A stretch of DNA of 64,000 nt, from NCBI RefSeq assembly GCF_017833295.1, contig NZ_JAFIBW010000001.1, positions 2,866,001 through 2,930,000 on the forward strand, written 5' to 3'. The stretch comes from Methylobacterium sp. PvR107. GTDB taxonomy: Bacteria > Pseudomonadota > Alphaproteobacteria > Rhizobiales > Beijerinckiaceae. Positions 8,470 through 18,923 of this stretch are shown here, piece after piece. The position numbers were made by a program, and so were the translations under genes. The notes beneath the pieces were generated by a model, which saw only the letters and a list, made by a program, of their open reading frames with translations, ran no database searches and was not told the DNA's origin. Each line of letters begins with the position of its first letter. Within the stretch, counting starts at the first letter, position 1.

Positions 8470-8860
8470 TCTCCCGGCACGGGTTCGCGAGCGCCCTTAC
8501 GCGGGGCGCGCTGTCGAAGATGACGGCCTGACAGGCCGCCGGCGTCAGGGGGCGATGCGTCGCGCCGGCCCACGCGCTTTGGAGACGCGTGCATCCGTGC
8601 GGGCGCAGAGCACCCGGAAGCTGCCGTGGATTGGAAGGGAGGACCCCCACCGCACGCCGGGCAAAGAGAAACAAGCCTCTTCGGTGCCGGCCTTTGGAGG
8701 GCCGACGAGACCAAAAAAGCCCGTTCGTCGTTGCTTTAAGCTGCGTCCCCCGTGGAGAGCGGGGTTCGCCGGTTTCGCCTCCGGCTGCCGGTTGTTGTCG
8801 GGGTCCGGTGTTGCCACCTGGATGCCGGCCGTAGGGATCCACCCTTGCGACCATCGATCC
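8470..8860 (-). promoter_or_regulatory. Candidate speF-type leader RNA of the decarboxylase
   Basis: Alphaproteobacterial ornithine decarboxylase genes are known to carry the speF leader motif, and the position and length here fit. In the minus direction the region shows stable hairpins: CCCCG-CTCTCCA-CGGGG (near 8750-8765) and a GGCC/GGCC stem around CTCCAAA (near 8690-8705), plus T-rich GGGCTTTTTTGG (near 8715). I matched context and hairpins, not the covariance model, so the exact limits are uncertain. Confidence 0.4.
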
Positions 8861-9183
8861 TTTAAGACCCCTGGCGGCTGTCCGGCAGTTGACCGGATGC
8901 CCACCAACCGACACGCGGCCACAGGCACGTGCGAAATTGGGCACGGCGCATATACGGAGACGAGCCCCGCGCGGCAAGGGGACGAGCCCCCGCAACGCCC
9001 GCTTTTCCGCCCGGAATTCACACCCCGCGCGGTCCGTTGCAAAAACGACGCATTCCGACGGTGCGCGGCAAGCCGTGCGGGCTTCCCAAGCGGGGTGGAA
9101 GCGGGCATCTGACCGGAGTAGGCAGAGTACTCAGGCGAGCAAGCGATGGCCGGGCCGATCAGATCCACCGCGACGGCGCGGGC
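8861..9183. other. Divergent promoter region, decarboxylase and GNAT gene
   Basis: This stretch lies between the 5' end of the decarboxylase leader and the plus-strand GNAT gene, and must hold the promoters of both. No consensus pair is convincing. Open frames crossing it look like GC-rich shadows. Confidence 0.4.
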
Positions 9184-9690
9184 GTGAGCGCCCCCCTGCG
9201 CAACCCGGTCGGCGACGGGCTTCCCGAGCCGACGATCCGCACCGCCACGCTCGCCGATCTCGACGCCCTGGTCGCCCTGGAGCACGCCGCCTTCGCCACC
9301 GACCGAGCCGAGCGCCGGGCGATCCGCCACGCGATCCTGTCGCCCACGATGGACGTGCTGGCGGCGCTGATCGACGCGCCGGACGCGGATCCGACCCCGG
9401 TCCTCGTCGGCGCCGCGGTGCTCGAGCGGCGGCGCAGCAGCCGGATCGCCCGGCTGGCTTCGATCGCGGTGGCGCCGAACCGTGGCGGCCTCGGCCTCGG
9501 CGGCAGGCTGCTCGACGCCGCGGAGGCCTACGCCCGCGCCCGGGGCTGCGACCGCCTCCGGCTAGAGGTGCGCGCCGATAACGGCGCCGGCATCCGCCTC
9601 TACGACCGCCGGGGCTACGTCCGCTTCGCGGTGCGGCCCGACTATTATGAGGATGGCATGGAGGCCTGGCGCTACGAGCGCGGGGTGTAA
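9184..9690 (+). CDS. GNAT family N-acetyltransferase (RimI-like)
   Basis: The protein of about 168 residues carries the GNAT acetyl-CoA motif (IAVAPNRGGLGLGGRLLDAA) and the C-terminal NGAGIRLYDRRGYVRF segment found in RimI-type enzymes. The start is uncertain: a GTG at 9184 precedes the conserved part (TIRTATLADLDALVALE), while the frame is open back to 8929 with no good initiation signal. It diverges from the decarboxylase. The substrate cannot be read from the sequence. Confidence 0.75.
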   Translation: MSAPLRNPVGDGLPEPTIRTATLADLDALVALEHAAFATDRAERRAIRHAILSPTMDVLAALIDAPDADPTPVLVGAAVLERRRSSRIARLASIAVAPNRGGLGLGGRLLDAAEAYARARGCDRLRLEVRADNGAGIRLYDRRGYVRFAVRPDYYEDGMEAWRYERGV

Positions 9691-10126
9691 AGATCTCGCC
9701 GGCGCGGTTCCGGGCCCGACCGACCGCGACAGTTTATGCAGCCCGCTCCGCCATCCCGCGCCCCGCGGCGCGACCAGTGGCCGAGAAACGCCGGCCGCGG
9801 CCGCGCCGCCCTGGATGGGAAGGCCCCGCTGCGCGCGCGCAGACGGATGCGCCCGGACAATGCAGATCGGCTCCGTTTCGTGCCGTTGCGCCGACATGAA
9901 CCCGACGGGACCCGTCGCAGAGCCGGATGAGAGGCCGCTTCTCAGGCGTAATTTATAACATCAGCCGACCGGATTGAGATTTTACTATAGTATATTTTAT
10001 CAATCTGAGCGTATTTAGTCACATAAATAAACTGCATGACCAAGTCAGGAAAAATTCATTCCGTTTGTTGCTTGCTTAGATCCTACACCATAAGACAGAA
10101 CATCACGTAATCTGGGATCCTGACCC
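9691..10126. other. Intergenic region with strongly AT-rich promoter zone
   Basis: The first 250 bases are GC-rich without a supported gene. From about 9945 to 10085 the sequence becomes strongly AT-rich, including TTTACTATAGTATATTTTAT, just before the chemoreceptor gene. This is the likely promoter region of that gene. The receptor ATG itself has only a weak ribosome-binding site (GGGATCC). Confidence 0.5.
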
Positions 10127-12226
10127 ATGACCCTCTGGCTGGGACGCTTCTCGATCCGGACGCTGTTGTGCTTGGTCATCGTGATCATGGCCTGCATGGC
10201 GCTGGGCGACGCGGTCCGGACCCTCATCGACGCGCGGTCTCAGGCGACGGCTGCGGACGGGGCCGTGACGTTGACCCAGGCGAGCCGGGGACTCCTCAAG
10301 GCCATCCTGCAACTGCGGATCGAGCGCGGATCGACGATCGCCCTCGGGGGTGAGGCGCCCGCGGATACGAAGACCCTGTCGACCATCGCGGCCAGCCGGC
10401 AGGCGACGATCGAGAACTACCGCCGCGCTCAGCACAGCCTGAGGGATCTGGCCGAGCCGGCGGTCGGCGCGACGCTCGGTCGCCTGAACGAAGCCCAGGC
10501 GGTGATGGCGGCCGTCCGGCCCCGCATCGATGAAGCCCTGGGACTGCCGAAAGCCCGGCGTGACCCGGCACTGCGGGACGCCGCGCTGGCCGCGTTCCGG
10601 GACTTGCTGGAGGCCCTGACGGCAACGCTGAAGGCGGTCGACGCGGCCATTCCCCGGTCCGATCCCGTCCTGCAACGCTATCTCGCCCTCAAGCAGGCGG
10701 CCTGGGACACGCGCGTCGCCAGCGGCAACGTCGCGGTGCGGGTGCAGACGTCCCTGGTCACCGGGACGTCGTGGTCCCTGCCCGAGACGGTCGCGGCCGC
10801 GGAAGAGCGGGCCGAATTGTTGAACGCGTGGCGGCGCACGTCCGAGGCCGCGACCGACGTCACCGCGGCGGTACGGGCCGCGTTCGAGAAGGCAAAGGCG
10901 AGCAATTTCGAGGGGGACACCAAGGTCATCGCGCAAGCGGTCTTCGACGCGCTGAGCACGCGCACCGCCGCCGGCTACACGTTCGACGAGCTGCGCCAGC
11001 GCAACATGGAGAACCAGCGCTTCATCGTCGACCTCTGCGACGCGGCCCTCGACGCGATGGTGGCGCGTGCCGAGACCCTCGCCGACGCAGCCCGGAGCGT
11101 CGTTGCGCGCAGCCTGGTGACGTTGCTGGCGGTGATCCTCTTGGTCGCCCTGGGCCTGTGGACCCTGTTTGCCGGCGTTCTGCACCCGCTTGGGGCGCTG
11201 ACCGCGGCGATGCAGGCGCTGGCGGACGGGGACGCCTCCGCCACGGTCCCGGGGCGCGCCTACCGCAACGAGATCGGCGCGATGGCGCGGGCCGTCCAGG
11301 TGTTCAAGGACAACCTGATCCGCGGCCGCCGGATCGAAGCCGAGGCGGCCGAGGCACGGGCGGCGGCGGAGAGCCAGCGCAGATCCGACCTGCGGGCGAT
11401 GGCTGAGAACTTCGAGCGCACGGTCGGCGGCATTATCGGCCAGGTCTCGGATTCGGCCGGTGCCCTGCAGGCCACCGCCCAGACGATGACGGTGACCGCG
11501 ACCGAGACCGCCGGCCAGTCCAGCACCGGAGCGGCCGCCGCCGAGGAGGCCGCCGCCAACGTCAACACCGTGGCGGCGGCCGCCGAGGAGCTCGGCGCCT
11601 CCGTGGAGGAGATCGGCCGGCAGGTCGCGGGCTCGACCCGGCTCGCCGCGGGCGCGGTCTCGGAAGCCGACCAGACGGGGGCGTTGGTCCGGGAACTGCG
11701 CGGCGCGGTGGCGCGGATCGGCGACGTCGTCGGGCTGATCGCCGCGATTGCCGGGCAGACGAACCTGCTGGCGCTCAACGCCACGATCGAGGCGGCGCGC
11801 GCCGGCGACGCGGGGCGCGGTTTCGCGGTGGTGGCCTCCGAGGTGAAGGCCCTGGCCGCACAGACCGCCAAGGCGACCGAGGAGATCGCCGGCCAGATTG
11901 CGGGCATTCAGGGGGTAACCGGCGAGGCCGTCGCGGCGATCGACGCGATCACCGGGCGGATCCAGGAGATCAGCGGTGTGGCGAACGCGATCGCGGCGGC
12001 GGTGCAGGAGCAGGGTGCGGCCACGCAGGAGATCGTCCGGAATGTCGGGCAGGCGGCGATCGGCACCGGCGCGGTGACCAGCACCATCCTCGGTGTCGCC
12101 GGAGCCGCCGAGACGACCGGCCGGGCGGCAGGCGCGGTGCTCGAAGCGGCCTCCGCGCTGTCGCGGCAATCCGAGCATCTCGGGGCCGAAGTCGCGCGCT
12201 TCCTGGACACCGTCCGCGCCGCCTGA
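10127..12226 (+). CDS. Methyl-accepting chemotaxis protein
   Basis: The 699-residue receptor has an N-terminal membrane helix (about residues 10-32), a periplasmic sensor of roughly 295 residues, a second helix (about 328-350), a HAMP domain to about 403, and the cytoplasmic signalling bundle. The hairpin tip is intact ([29 protein letters not shown]; residues 543-570). The periplasmic part begins with [20 protein letters not shown], faintly like nitrate/nitrite (NIT) sensor helices, but the ligand is unknown. It would feed the che operon at 52-58 kb or another array. It is a lone gene with its own AT-rich promoter zone. Confidence 0.93.
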   Translation: MTLWLGRFSIRTLLCLVIVIMACMALGDAVRTLIDARSQATAADGAVTLTQASRGLLKAILQLRIERGSTIALGGEAPADTKTLSTIAASRQATIENYRRAQHSLRDLAEPAVGATLGRLNEAQAVMAAVRPRIDEALGLPKARRDPALRDAALAAFRDLLEALTATLKAVDAAIPRSDPVLQRYLALKQAAWDTRVASGNVAVRVQTSLVTGTSWSLPETVAAAEERAELLNAWRRTSEAATDVTAAVRAAFEKAKASNFEGDTKVIAQAVFDALSTRTAAGYTFDELRQRNMENQRFIVDLCDAALDAMVARAETLADAARSVVARSLVTLLAVILLVALGLWTLFAGVLHPLGALTAAMQALADGDASATVPGRAYRNEIGAMARAVQVFKDNLIRGRRIEAEAAEARAAAESQRRSDLRAMAENFERTVGGIIGQVSDSAGALQATAQTMTVTATETAGQSSTGAAAAEEAAANVNTVAAAAEELGASVEEIGRQVAGSTRLAAGAVSEADQTGALVRELRGAVARIGDVVGLIAAIAGQTNLLALNATIEAARAGDAGRGFAVVASEVKALAAQTAKATEEIAGQIAGIQGVTGEAVAAIDAITGRIQEISGVANAIAAAVQEQGAATQEIVRNVGQAAIGTGAVTSTILGVAGAAETTGRAAGAVLEAASALSRQSEHLGAEVARFLDTVRAA

Positions 12227-12290
12227 GGGCCGGTGGCGGCCGCATCGCGGCGTGTTCCGCCCCGATCCCGCCCGGTTAGGGGAGTTTTAC

Positions 12291-13796
12291 GTGTGCCGCG
12301 CTACATCCTGCGGATTGCCCGTGAGAGACCCCGCCGCTCATGAGACGCCGTCCATGGCCGTGATCGCCGCCTTCATCATCAATGCGGGGCTGAACTTCGT
12401 CCTCGGGCTGTTGATCGCCAAGCTTCTGGGGCCGGCCGATTTCGGCCGGTTCGCGCTGGCGACCACCGGCGCCATCGTGCTGAACACGGTTCTGTTCGAG
12501 TGGCTGCGCCTCTCGGCGACGCGGTTCTACTCGGGGCGCGTGCGACTCGACGAACCCTGGATCCGCCACGGGCTCGACCGGGCCTACCTGCGCCTCGGCC
12601 TGCTGCTGCTCGCCGCCGCCGCCCTGTGCGGCGCCTTCGGCTTCGCCGGCGGCGCGGACGGCCGCGAGGCGGTCCTGTGCGGCACCGGGATGGCGGCCCT
12701 GGGCATCGGCGTGTTCGACTACCACGCGGCGCTCGCCCGGGCGCGGTTCGACGGACGGCTCTATCTCGGCCTCGTCGCGGTGAAGAACGTCCTGTCCTTC
12801 GCCATGATGGCGGCCGCCGCCTGGTGGCTCGTCCAGCCGGCCTGGGTGCTGGCGGCGGCGGGCTTGAGCCAGCTCGTCGCGGTGTTCGTCCTGCGCCATC
12901 CCCTGCGGGACCCGCGCACCCCGTTCGAGCGGCCGCGCCTGTCCGGCACCTGGCGGGTCTTCGCCCGCTACGGCCTGCCGCTGATCGCGGCCAACACCGC
13001 CTATCAGTGCCTTGCCTTCGTGAACCGCGGCGCCATCGCGGGCCATGCCGGCTTCGCGGAGGCCGGCTATTTCGCCCTCGCGGCGGACGTGACCTCCCGC
13101 TCGCTGACGACGCTCGGCACGGCGCTCGACCTGCTGCTGTTCCAGCTCGCCGTCCAGGCCGAAGAGGAGCACGGACGCGCGGCCGCCGAGGCGCAGGTGG
13201 CGGAGAATGCCGGCACCGTCTTCGCGCTGCTGGCACCCTGCGCGGTCGGGTTCTGGGCGGTGCTGCCGGCGCTCCAGGGGCTGGTGGTGCCGGACGCCTA
13301 TCGCGGGCCGTTCGAGACCTACAGCGTCGCGCTGTTGCCCGGCCTGTTCTGCCTGTCGATGATGTTCTACGCCCTCAACCCGGTCTTCCAGATCCGCCGC
13401 CGGACATTTCCCGTGATCGCCGCCGCGCTGGTCGGGCTCGCGGTCAACGGCGCCGGCCTGCTGATCCTGCCCGATCGGATGGGCGGGATCGGCGTCGCCC
13501 TGGCGCAGACCGCGGGCCTCGCCGCCGCCGGGCTGTGGCTCGGCTGGCGCGCGCTCACGGGTCCGGAGCGCGTCGTCCTGCCGTGGGGGGAGATCGGAGT
13601 CGCGACGCTCGCCTGCGCGGCGATGGGGCTCGTCCTCGCCCCGTTCCGCCACCTCCCGCCCGCCACCGCGCTGGCGGTCCTGGTCCCGGCCGGTGTTGCC
13701 GCCTACGGCGCCCTGGTCTGGATCTTCGACATCGCGGGCCTGCGGCGGCAGGTCCTCGCCCGCTTCCGCCCGGCGCGGACGGTCGCCGCGGAGTAG
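12291..13796 (+). CDS. Polysaccharide flippase family membrane protein (Wzx-like)
   Basis: The protein of about 501 residues is a polytopic membrane protein with about 12 predicted helices and the opening GLLIAKLLGPADFGRFALAT typical of oligosaccharide flippases of the MATE/MOP superfamily. It would move lipid-linked glycan units across the inner membrane. The GTG start at 12291 has a good ribosome-binding site (AGGGGAG); a GTG at 12321 or an ATG at 12354 are alternatives. No glycosyltransferases are next to it, so it is an orphan here. Confidence 0.8.
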   Translation: MCRATSCGLPVRDPAAHETPSMAVIAAFIINAGLNFVLGLLIAKLLGPADFGRFALATTGAIVLNTVLFEWLRLSATRFYSGRVRLDEPWIRHGLDRAYLRLGLLLLAAAALCGAFGFAGGADGREAVLCGTGMAALGIGVFDYHAALARARFDGRLYLGLVAVKNVLSFAMMAAAAWWLVQPAWVLAAAGLSQLVAVFVLRHPLRDPRTPFERPRLSGTWRVFARYGLPLIAANTAYQCLAFVNRGAIAGHAGFAEAGYFALAADVTSRSLTTLGTALDLLLFQLAVQAEEEHGRAAAEAQVAENAGTVFALLAPCAVGFWAVLPALQGLVVPDAYRGPFETYSVALLPGLFCLSMMFYALNPVFQIRRRTFPVIAAALVGLAVNGAGLLILPDRMGGIGVALAQTAGLAAAGLWLGWRALTGPERVVLPWGEIGVATLACAAMGLVLAPFRHLPPATALAVLVPAGVAAYGALVWIFDIAGLRRQVLARFRPARTVAAE

Positions 13797-13844
13797 GTGC
13801 GGACCGCCATGGCGTTCCGCTCCTGTTCTCGCTAAACCGGGCCC

Positions 13845-14459
13845 ATGTCCGAAACCGGCCTGATCGATCACCCCGACGGCTGCCCCCGCTGCTGGTGGGC
13901 CGGCCTCGATCCGCTCTACGTCGCCTATCACGATACCGAGTGGGGCGTGCCCGAGCGTGACGGCCGGGCCCTCTACGAGAAGCTGATCCTCGACGGCTTC
14001 CAGGCCGGCCTGTCCTGGATCACCATCCTGCGCCGCCGCGAGGGGTTTCGCGACGCCTTCGCGGGATTCGACCCGGAGCGGATCGCCCGCTTCACGGACG
14101 AGGACGTGGGCCGGCTGATGGGCGACACCCGCATCATCCGCAACCGCGCCAAGATCCAGGGCACCATCGCGGGCGCTCAGGCCTGGCTGCGGATCGAGGA
14201 GCGCGGCCCCGGCTTCGCGCGCTTCCTGTGGGATTTCGTGGACGGGCAGCCGGTGCAGGGCATCGCCCGGAGCCGCGCCGAGATCGCCACGGAGACCCCG
14301 ATCTCCCGGGCGATCGGCAAGGCCCTCAAGGCCGAGGGCTTCTCGTTCTGCGGGCCGACCATCGTGCACGCCTTCATGCAGGCGGTCGGCATGGTCAACG
14401 ATCACCTCGTCGGCTGCCATCGGCACGGACCCTGCGCGCGCCTGGGGCAGGCGCGATGA
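13845..14459 (+). CDS. tag: DNA-3-methyladenine glycosylase I
   Basis: The 204-residue protein matches Tag: CPRCWWAGLDPLYVAYHDTEWGVP near the N-terminus, GLSWITILRRREGFRDAF in the middle and FSFCGPTIVHAFMQAVGMVNDH at the end, with zinc-binding Cys/His residues in place. It removes 3-methyladenine from alkylated DNA, starting base-excision repair. Its stop codon overlaps the next gene's start (ATGA), so the two are translationally coupled. Confidence 0.95.
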   Translation: MSETGLIDHPDGCPRCWWAGLDPLYVAYHDTEWGVPERDGRALYEKLILDGFQAGLSWITILRRREGFRDAFAGFDPERIARFTDEDVGRLMGDTRIIRNRAKIQGTIAGAQAWLRIEERGPGFARFLWDFVDGQPVQGIARSRAEIATETPISRAIGKALKAEGFSFCGPTIVHAFMQAVGMVNDHLVGCHRHGPCARLGQAR

Positions 14460-15061
14460 GCGGATCTGCGCCCGATCCGGCGCCGCGCGCGTGGCAGCGG
14501 ATGCTCTCCGGCCGGCGCCTCGATCTCCTCGATCCCGCGCCCCGCGACATCGAGATCGCCGACATCGCCCACGGCCTCGCCCGGGTCGCCCGCTGGAACG
14601 GCCAGACCCGCGGCCCGCACGTCTTCTCGGTGGCCCAGCACAGCCTGCTGGTCGAGGCGGTGGGCCGGCACGTCGCCCCGGCCTGCACCGACCCGGACGG
14701 GCTGGAGCTGCTGCTGCACGACGCGCCGGAATACGTGGTCGGCGACATCATCTCGCCGTTGAAGGCCGCGATCGGGGATGCCTATCGCGGCGTCGAGCTG
14801 CGCCTGCTGGACGCCATCCGCGGCCGGTTCGGCCTGTCGGCCCCGGCGGCGGCGCTCGTCCGCCTGGTGAAGCAGGCCGACCGGATCGCCGCCCATCTCG
14901 AAGCGATCCGCCTCGCCGGCTTCGCGCCGGAGGAGGCCGAGCGCTATTTCGGACCTGCCGCGGACCTGCCGGACCGGGTCCTGGCGCTCGCCGAGCCCTG
15001 GCCGACCGCCGAAGCCGAGACGCGGTTCCTCGCGCGCTTCGACGCGCTCCGCTCAAGCTGA
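14456..15061 (+). CDS. HD-domain hydrolase (YfbR-like nucleotidase type)
   Basis: The 201-residue protein has the paired metal-binding histidines of HD phosphohydrolases: HVFSVAQHSLLV, then LLHDAPEYVVGDIISPLK. This arrangement is common in alphaproteobacterial HD proteins related to 5'-deoxynucleotidases. The ATG at 14456 overlaps the tag stop codon, fixing the start. Coupling with tag suggests, but does not prove, a part in nucleotide or DNA damage clean-up. Confidence 0.85.
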   Translation: MSGSAPDPAPRAWQRMLSGRRLDLLDPAPRDIEIADIAHGLARVARWNGQTRGPHVFSVAQHSLLVEAVGRHVAPACTDPDGLELLLHDAPEYVVGDIISPLKAAIGDAYRGVELRLLDAIRGRFGLSAPAAALVRLVKQADRIAAHLEAIRLAGFAPEEAERYFGPAADLPDRVLALAEPWPTAEAETRFLARFDALRSS

Positions 15062-15112
15062 CACGCGGCTGCCCTCGATCCGTCACGATCGCACGCCAAT
15101 GGCGCGCTGACC

Positions 15113-15625
15113 ATGCCGAGCCTCCACGTCTGCCCCCTCTCACGCCTGCCCGAGACCGTCGCGGCGACCGGCGCCAGTCACGTGCTCACGCTGATCAATG
15201 TCGGCACGCCGCTGGAGCGTCCGGCGGTGATCGACGCCGAGAACCACGCCGTCATCGGCGTCAGCGACATCGCGGCCGCGCGCGACGGACACGTTCTGCC
15301 GGCGGAGGAGCACGTGGCGCGGGTTCTCGATTTCGTCCGGGCCTGGCCGCGGGAGAAGCCGCTGGTGATCCATTGCTATGCCGGGATCAGCCGCTCCACC
15401 GCCGCGGCCTTCATCGCGGCCTGCGCCCTGACGCCCGAGCGCGACGAGGCGGCGATCGCCGACGCCCTGCGGGCCGCCTCCCCGTCGGCGACGCCCAATC
15501 CGCTCTTCGTCGCCATCGCCGACCGGATGCTCGGCCGCGACGGGCGCATGGTCGCGGCCATCGCGCGGATCGGCCGCGGCGCCGACGCGTTCGAGGGCAC
15601 ACCGTTCTGCCTGACGCTCGCGTGA
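15113..15625 (+). CDS. Tyrosine-phosphatase-like protein
   Basis: The 170-residue protein contains the cysteine phosphatase P-loop HCYAGISRS (C-x5-R) at about residue 88, with upstream VLTLINV and GVSDIA in the positions expected for a dual-specificity-like fold; the general acid Asp may be the one in VSDIAAA. It lies 51 bases after the HD hydrolase in the same direction, so it may be in the same transcript. The natural substrate is unknown. Confidence 0.82.
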   Translation: MPSLHVCPLSRLPETVAATGASHVLTLINVGTPLERPAVIDAENHAVIGVSDIAAARDGHVLPAEEHVARVLDFVRAWPREKPLVIHCYAGISRSTAAAFIAACALTPERDEAAIADALRAASPSATPNPLFVAIADRMLGRDGRMVAAIARIGRGADAFEGTPFCLTLA

Positions 15626-15824
15626 CCGCCGTCCGGAACGGGTTCCGTCACGGCCGCCGCTCCCAGTCTGCGACCGAATGGCGGCAATCTCCCGCTCTCT
15701 CCAAGTGTGGCGAAAACGCCGCCGCACGCTTCCAAAACGGTGCGGAGCCGGCCGCCAAACCTGTGCCCCGGGTTGTGGCGACGGGGGCTGGCGCCGTAGA
15801 AACCCTCCAAAGGAAGTATCTGGG

Positions 15825-16085
15825 ATGAGTGCGAGCAGACCCGAGGTGGCCCCCGCTGCCGGCGACCTGCCCTTCGAGAAGGCGCTGGAACAGCTCGAGG
15901 AAATCGTGCGCCGGCTCGAACGGGGCGACGTCCCGCTCGACGAATCGGTGGCGATCTACGAGCGCGGCGAGGTGCTGAAGAAGCATTGCGAGGCGCTGCT
16001 GAAGCGGGCCGAGGCGCGGATCCAGCGGATCACCCTCGGCGCCGACGGGCGGCCCGAGGGCGTCGCCCCGCTCGATATGTCCTGA
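15825..16085 (+). CDS. xseB: Exodeoxyribonuclease VII small subunit
   Basis: The 86-residue protein has the family core [20 protein letters not shown] and [21 protein letters not shown], forming a helical pair that binds the XseA subunit. The start at 15825 is set by AAGGAAG upstream and by family length. The large subunit gene is not in the window. xseB immediately upstream of isoprenoid genes, here dxs 43 bases downstream, is a common bacterial arrangement. Confidence 0.95.
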   Translation: MSASRPEVAPAAGDLPFEKALEQLEEIVRRLERGDVPLDESVAIYERGEVLKKHCEALLKRAEARIQRITLGADGRPEGVAPLDMS

Positions 16086-16128
16086 GGCTCGGCGATCAAA
16101 CCGATCCCATCCGTTAGAGGTTGATGCC

Positions 16129-18123
16129 GTGGCAATTACCCCCGAGCAGAGCGCGCTTCTCGACCGAATCCCGAATCCTGCGGCGTTGCGCGGGCTTCCG
16201 GAATCGGATCTGCCGGCTGTGGCGGACGCGGTGCGCGCCGAGATGATCGACGCGGTGTCGATCACCGGCGGGCATCTCGGCTCGGGGCTCGGCGTGGTCG
16301 AGCTCACCGTCGCGCTGCACCACGTGTTCGACACGCCCGACGACCGCATCGTCTGGGACGTCGGCCACCAGTGCTACCCGCACAAGATCCTCACCGAGCG
16401 CCGCGACCGCATCCGTACGCTGCGCCAGGGCGGCGGCCTGTCGGGCTTCACCAAGCGGTCCGAGAGCGTCTACGACCCCTTCGGCGCGGCGCATTCCTCG
16501 ACGTCGATCTCGGCCGCGCTCGGCATGGCGGTCGCCCGCGACCTCGACAACGCCACCGCCAAGCAGAAGGGCGGCGCCCTGAAGCGCCGCAACGCCATCG
16601 CGGTGATCGGCGACGGCTCGATGTCGGCCGGCATGGCCTACGAGGCGCTCAACAACGCCGGCGCCCTGCACTCGCGCCTGATCGTCATCCTCAACGACAA
16701 CGACATGTCGATCGCGCCCCCCGTCGGCGCCATGTCGGCCTACCTCGCCCGGCTCGCCTCGGGCGGCGCCTACCAGTCCCTGCGCGAGACCGCCAAGCAG
16801 CTCGGCAAGCTCCTGCCCAAGGCGCTCTACCAGCGCGCGGCCGCGGCCGAGGAATATGCCCGCTCCCTGGTGGTGGGCGGCGGCACCATGTTCGAGGAGA
16901 TGGGCTTCCACTATGTCGGCCCGGTCGACGGGCACAACCTCGACCACCTGCTGCCGGTGCTCAAGAACGTCCGCGACGCCGAGCACGGCCCGATCCTGCT
17001 GCACGTGGTCACCCGCAAGGGCAAGGGCTACGCCCCGGCCGAGGCCAGCGCCGACCGCTACCACGGCGTGGTCAAGTTCGACGTGGTCTCGGGGGTCCAG
17101 GCCAAGGCCAAGCCGAACGCGCCGGCCTACACGCGGGTGTTCGGCGAGAGCCTGATCAAGGCGGCCGATGCCGACGACAAGGTCGTGGCGATCACCGCGG
17201 CGATGCCGGGCGGGACCGGCATCGACCTGTTCGGCAAGGCGCATCCGGACAAGACCTTCGACGTCGGCATCGCCGAGCAGCACGCGGTGACGTTCGCGGG
17301 CGGCCTGGCGACGGAGGGCTACCGGCCGTTCGTGGCGATCTACTCGACCTTCCTGCAGCGGGCCTACGATCAGGTCGTGCACGACGTGGCGCTGCAGAAC
17401 CTGCCCGTGCGGTTCTGCATGGACCGGGCGGGCTTGGTCGGCGCCGACGGGGCGACGCATGCGGGCGCGTTCGACCTCGCCTACCTGTGCTGCCTGCCGA
17501 ACATGACCGTGATGGCGGCGTCCGACGAGGCCGAGCTGGTCCACATGGTGGCCACCGCGCACGCGCATGATTCGGGGCCGATCGCGCTGCGCTACCCGCG
17601 CGGCGAGGGGGTCGGCATCGAGCTTCCGGAGCGGGGCGAGGTCCTGGCCGTCGGCAAGGGCCGGGTGGTGCGCCGGGACGCGGAGGCGCGGGTGGCGATC
17701 CTGTCGCTCGGCACGCGTCTGGCGGAGGCGCTGAAGGCGGCGGACACGCTGTCCGAGCAGGGCGTTGCCGTGACGGTGGCGGATGCGCGCTTCGCCAAGC
17801 CGCTGGACGCGGCGCTGATCCTGGAGCTGGCGCGGGACCACGAGGTCCTGATCACGATCGAGGAGGGCTCGCGGGGCGGGTTCGGCGCGATGGTGCTGCA
17901 TCTCCTCTCGGAGCGGGGCGCGCTGGATGCGGGCCGGGTCCGGGTGCGGACGATGACGCTGCCGGACAGCTACCAGGACCACGACAGCCCGGAGAAGATG
18001 TACGCCGAGGCCGGCCTCGACGCGCAGACCATCGTCCGGACCGCCCTCGACACCCTGCCGGAGGCCGCCGGAAAGGCGGAGCCGGCCAGCAACGTGGTGA
18101 GCGTTCGCCGTCGGCCGCGCTGA
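16129..18123 (+). CDS. dxs: 1-deoxy-D-xylulose-5-phosphate synthase
   Basis: The 664-residue enzyme condenses pyruvate and glyceraldehyde 3-phosphate in the first step of the MEP isoprenoid pathway. Thiamine-diphosphate and metal residues are in [18 protein letters not shown]; the histidine motif is [10 protein letters not shown]; the catalytic glutamate is in [14 protein letters not shown]; the transketolase domain has [15 protein letters not shown]. The length is slightly above the usual 620-640 because of a C-terminal tail. It starts with GTG at 16129 after AGAGG and ends at a perfect terminator. In a Methylobacterium-type cell it would feed carotenoids, hopanoids and quinones. Confidence 0.97.
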   Translation: MAITPEQSALLDRIPNPAALRGLPESDLPAVADAVRAEMIDAVSITGGHLGSGLGVVELTVALHHVFDTPDDRIVWDVGHQCYPHKILTERRDRIRTLRQGGGLSGFTKRSESVYDPFGAAHSSTSISAALGMAVARDLDNATAKQKGGALKRRNAIAVIGDGSMSAGMAYEALNNAGALHSRLIVILNDNDMSIAPPVGAMSAYLARLASGGAYQSLRETAKQLGKLLPKALYQRAAAAEEYARSLVVGGGTMFEEMGFHYVGPVDGHNLDHLLPVLKNVRDAEHGPILLHVVTRKGKGYAPAEASADRYHGVVKFDVVSGVQAKAKPNAPAYTRVFGESLIKAADADDKVVAITAAMPGGTGIDLFGKAHPDKTFDVGIAEQHAVTFAGGLATEGYRPFVAIYSTFLQRAYDQVVHDVALQNLPVRFCMDRAGLVGADGATHAGAFDLAYLCCLPNMTVMAASDEAELVHMVATAHAHDSGPIALRYPRGEGVGIELPERGEVLAVGKGRVVRRDAEARVAILSLGTRLAEALKAADTLSEQGVAVTVADARFAKPLDAALILELARDHEVLITIEEGSRGGFGAMVLHLLSERGALDAGRVRVRTMTLPDSYQDHDSPEKMYAEAGLDAQTIVRTALDTLPEAAGKAEPASNVVSVRRRPR

Positions 18124-18176
18124 TCCCGGACATTCTGGTCCGCGGCGACCCGCACATCCTGCGCTGCGGCGAAACG

Positions 18177-18206
18177 AGAAGGGCCAGCCGTCAGGCTGGC
18201 CCTTCT
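18177..18206 (+). terminator. Perfect 13-bp hairpin terminator between convergent genes
   Basis: AGAAGGGCCAGCC (18177-18189) pairs without mismatch with GGCTGGCCCTTCT (18194-18206) across a GTCA loop. It lies 54 bases after the dxs stop and 20 bases before the end of the convergent small gene, so it can serve both directions. Confidence 0.85.
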
Positions 18207-18225
18207 GCTTGGTTCGGGAGCGGCC

Positions 18226-18423
18226 TTATTCGGCCGCCGTCATCTCGGGTGTGTAGTGGCCGCACCAATCCTGTGCGGCGACCACCGGCCAAAGTCCCTT
18301 GGACTCCGGCGCGGGCTGGCTGACGGGCGGATTGAAGCGGCACAGGCCGGCATCGTTCTGCGCGACGGCGCCGTTGCCCTTGTGCTCGTCGAAGAACCGG
18401 CAGGTCTCGCACTTCGCGTTCAT
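18226..18423 (-). CDS. Small cysteine-motif protein, unknown function
   Basis: The 65-residue protein starts at the ATG at 18423, with CAGGAG upstream. It has CETCRFF near the N-terminus, then GLCRFNPP and DWCGHYTP, so four cysteines in a pattern that suggests a metal (zinc or iron-sulphur) site. Small proteins of this pattern occur widely in alphaproteobacteria; no function is assigned to my knowledge. It converges on dxs and shares its terminator. Confidence 0.75.
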   Translation of the reverse strand: MNAKCETCRFFDEHKGNGAVAQNDAGLCRFNPPVSQPAPESKGLWPVVAAQDWCGHYTPEMTAAE

Positions 18424-18923
18424 GGTCAGGCTCCTGCGGGATCGGCGGCTCAAGGCCGCCCGACCTGGAACAAACGGACTTGGAACTTAGAAGAGATCCA
18501 ATCTACCGAGCCAACGGCAGGACGCCCGGCCGGTTCCCTGGCATAAGCCTTCCGGCGAAGCGCGGGTCAGTGCGCCACCATGGCATTGTGGGTCGGCTTG
18601 GCCGTCCGGACGGTCGCGTCGGCAACCAGAACCACGAGAACCTCGCGGCCGGGATCGCCTCGATCCTCGAACGGGCCAGTTGGCTCTCGCGGAACAGTAA
18701 GTTCTGCCGCCGGTCCGGCGTGGTCACCACCGAGAGGAGGCGTGGCGGCTCGGCCGCAAGGCGCAATCCCCCAACCCGTCCCGTGCCCCCGACTCCTGCC
18801 AGGTCTCGCCGTCAGGCTAGGCGAGCTGGCTGTCACCGCCAGCCGGATCGCGACGGATCATGAGAAGGCCGCGATCCACCGGAACGAGAACCACCACGAC
18901 CCTGGGCAAGTCGTCTGCAGCGG
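18424..18923. other. Intergenic region without supported gene
   Basis: About 500 bases lie upstream of the small cysteine protein and downstream of the NUDIX gene. Open frames occur on both strands, but their composition and lack of initiation signals make them unconvincing. No repeat or RNA is recognised. Confidence 0.4.
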
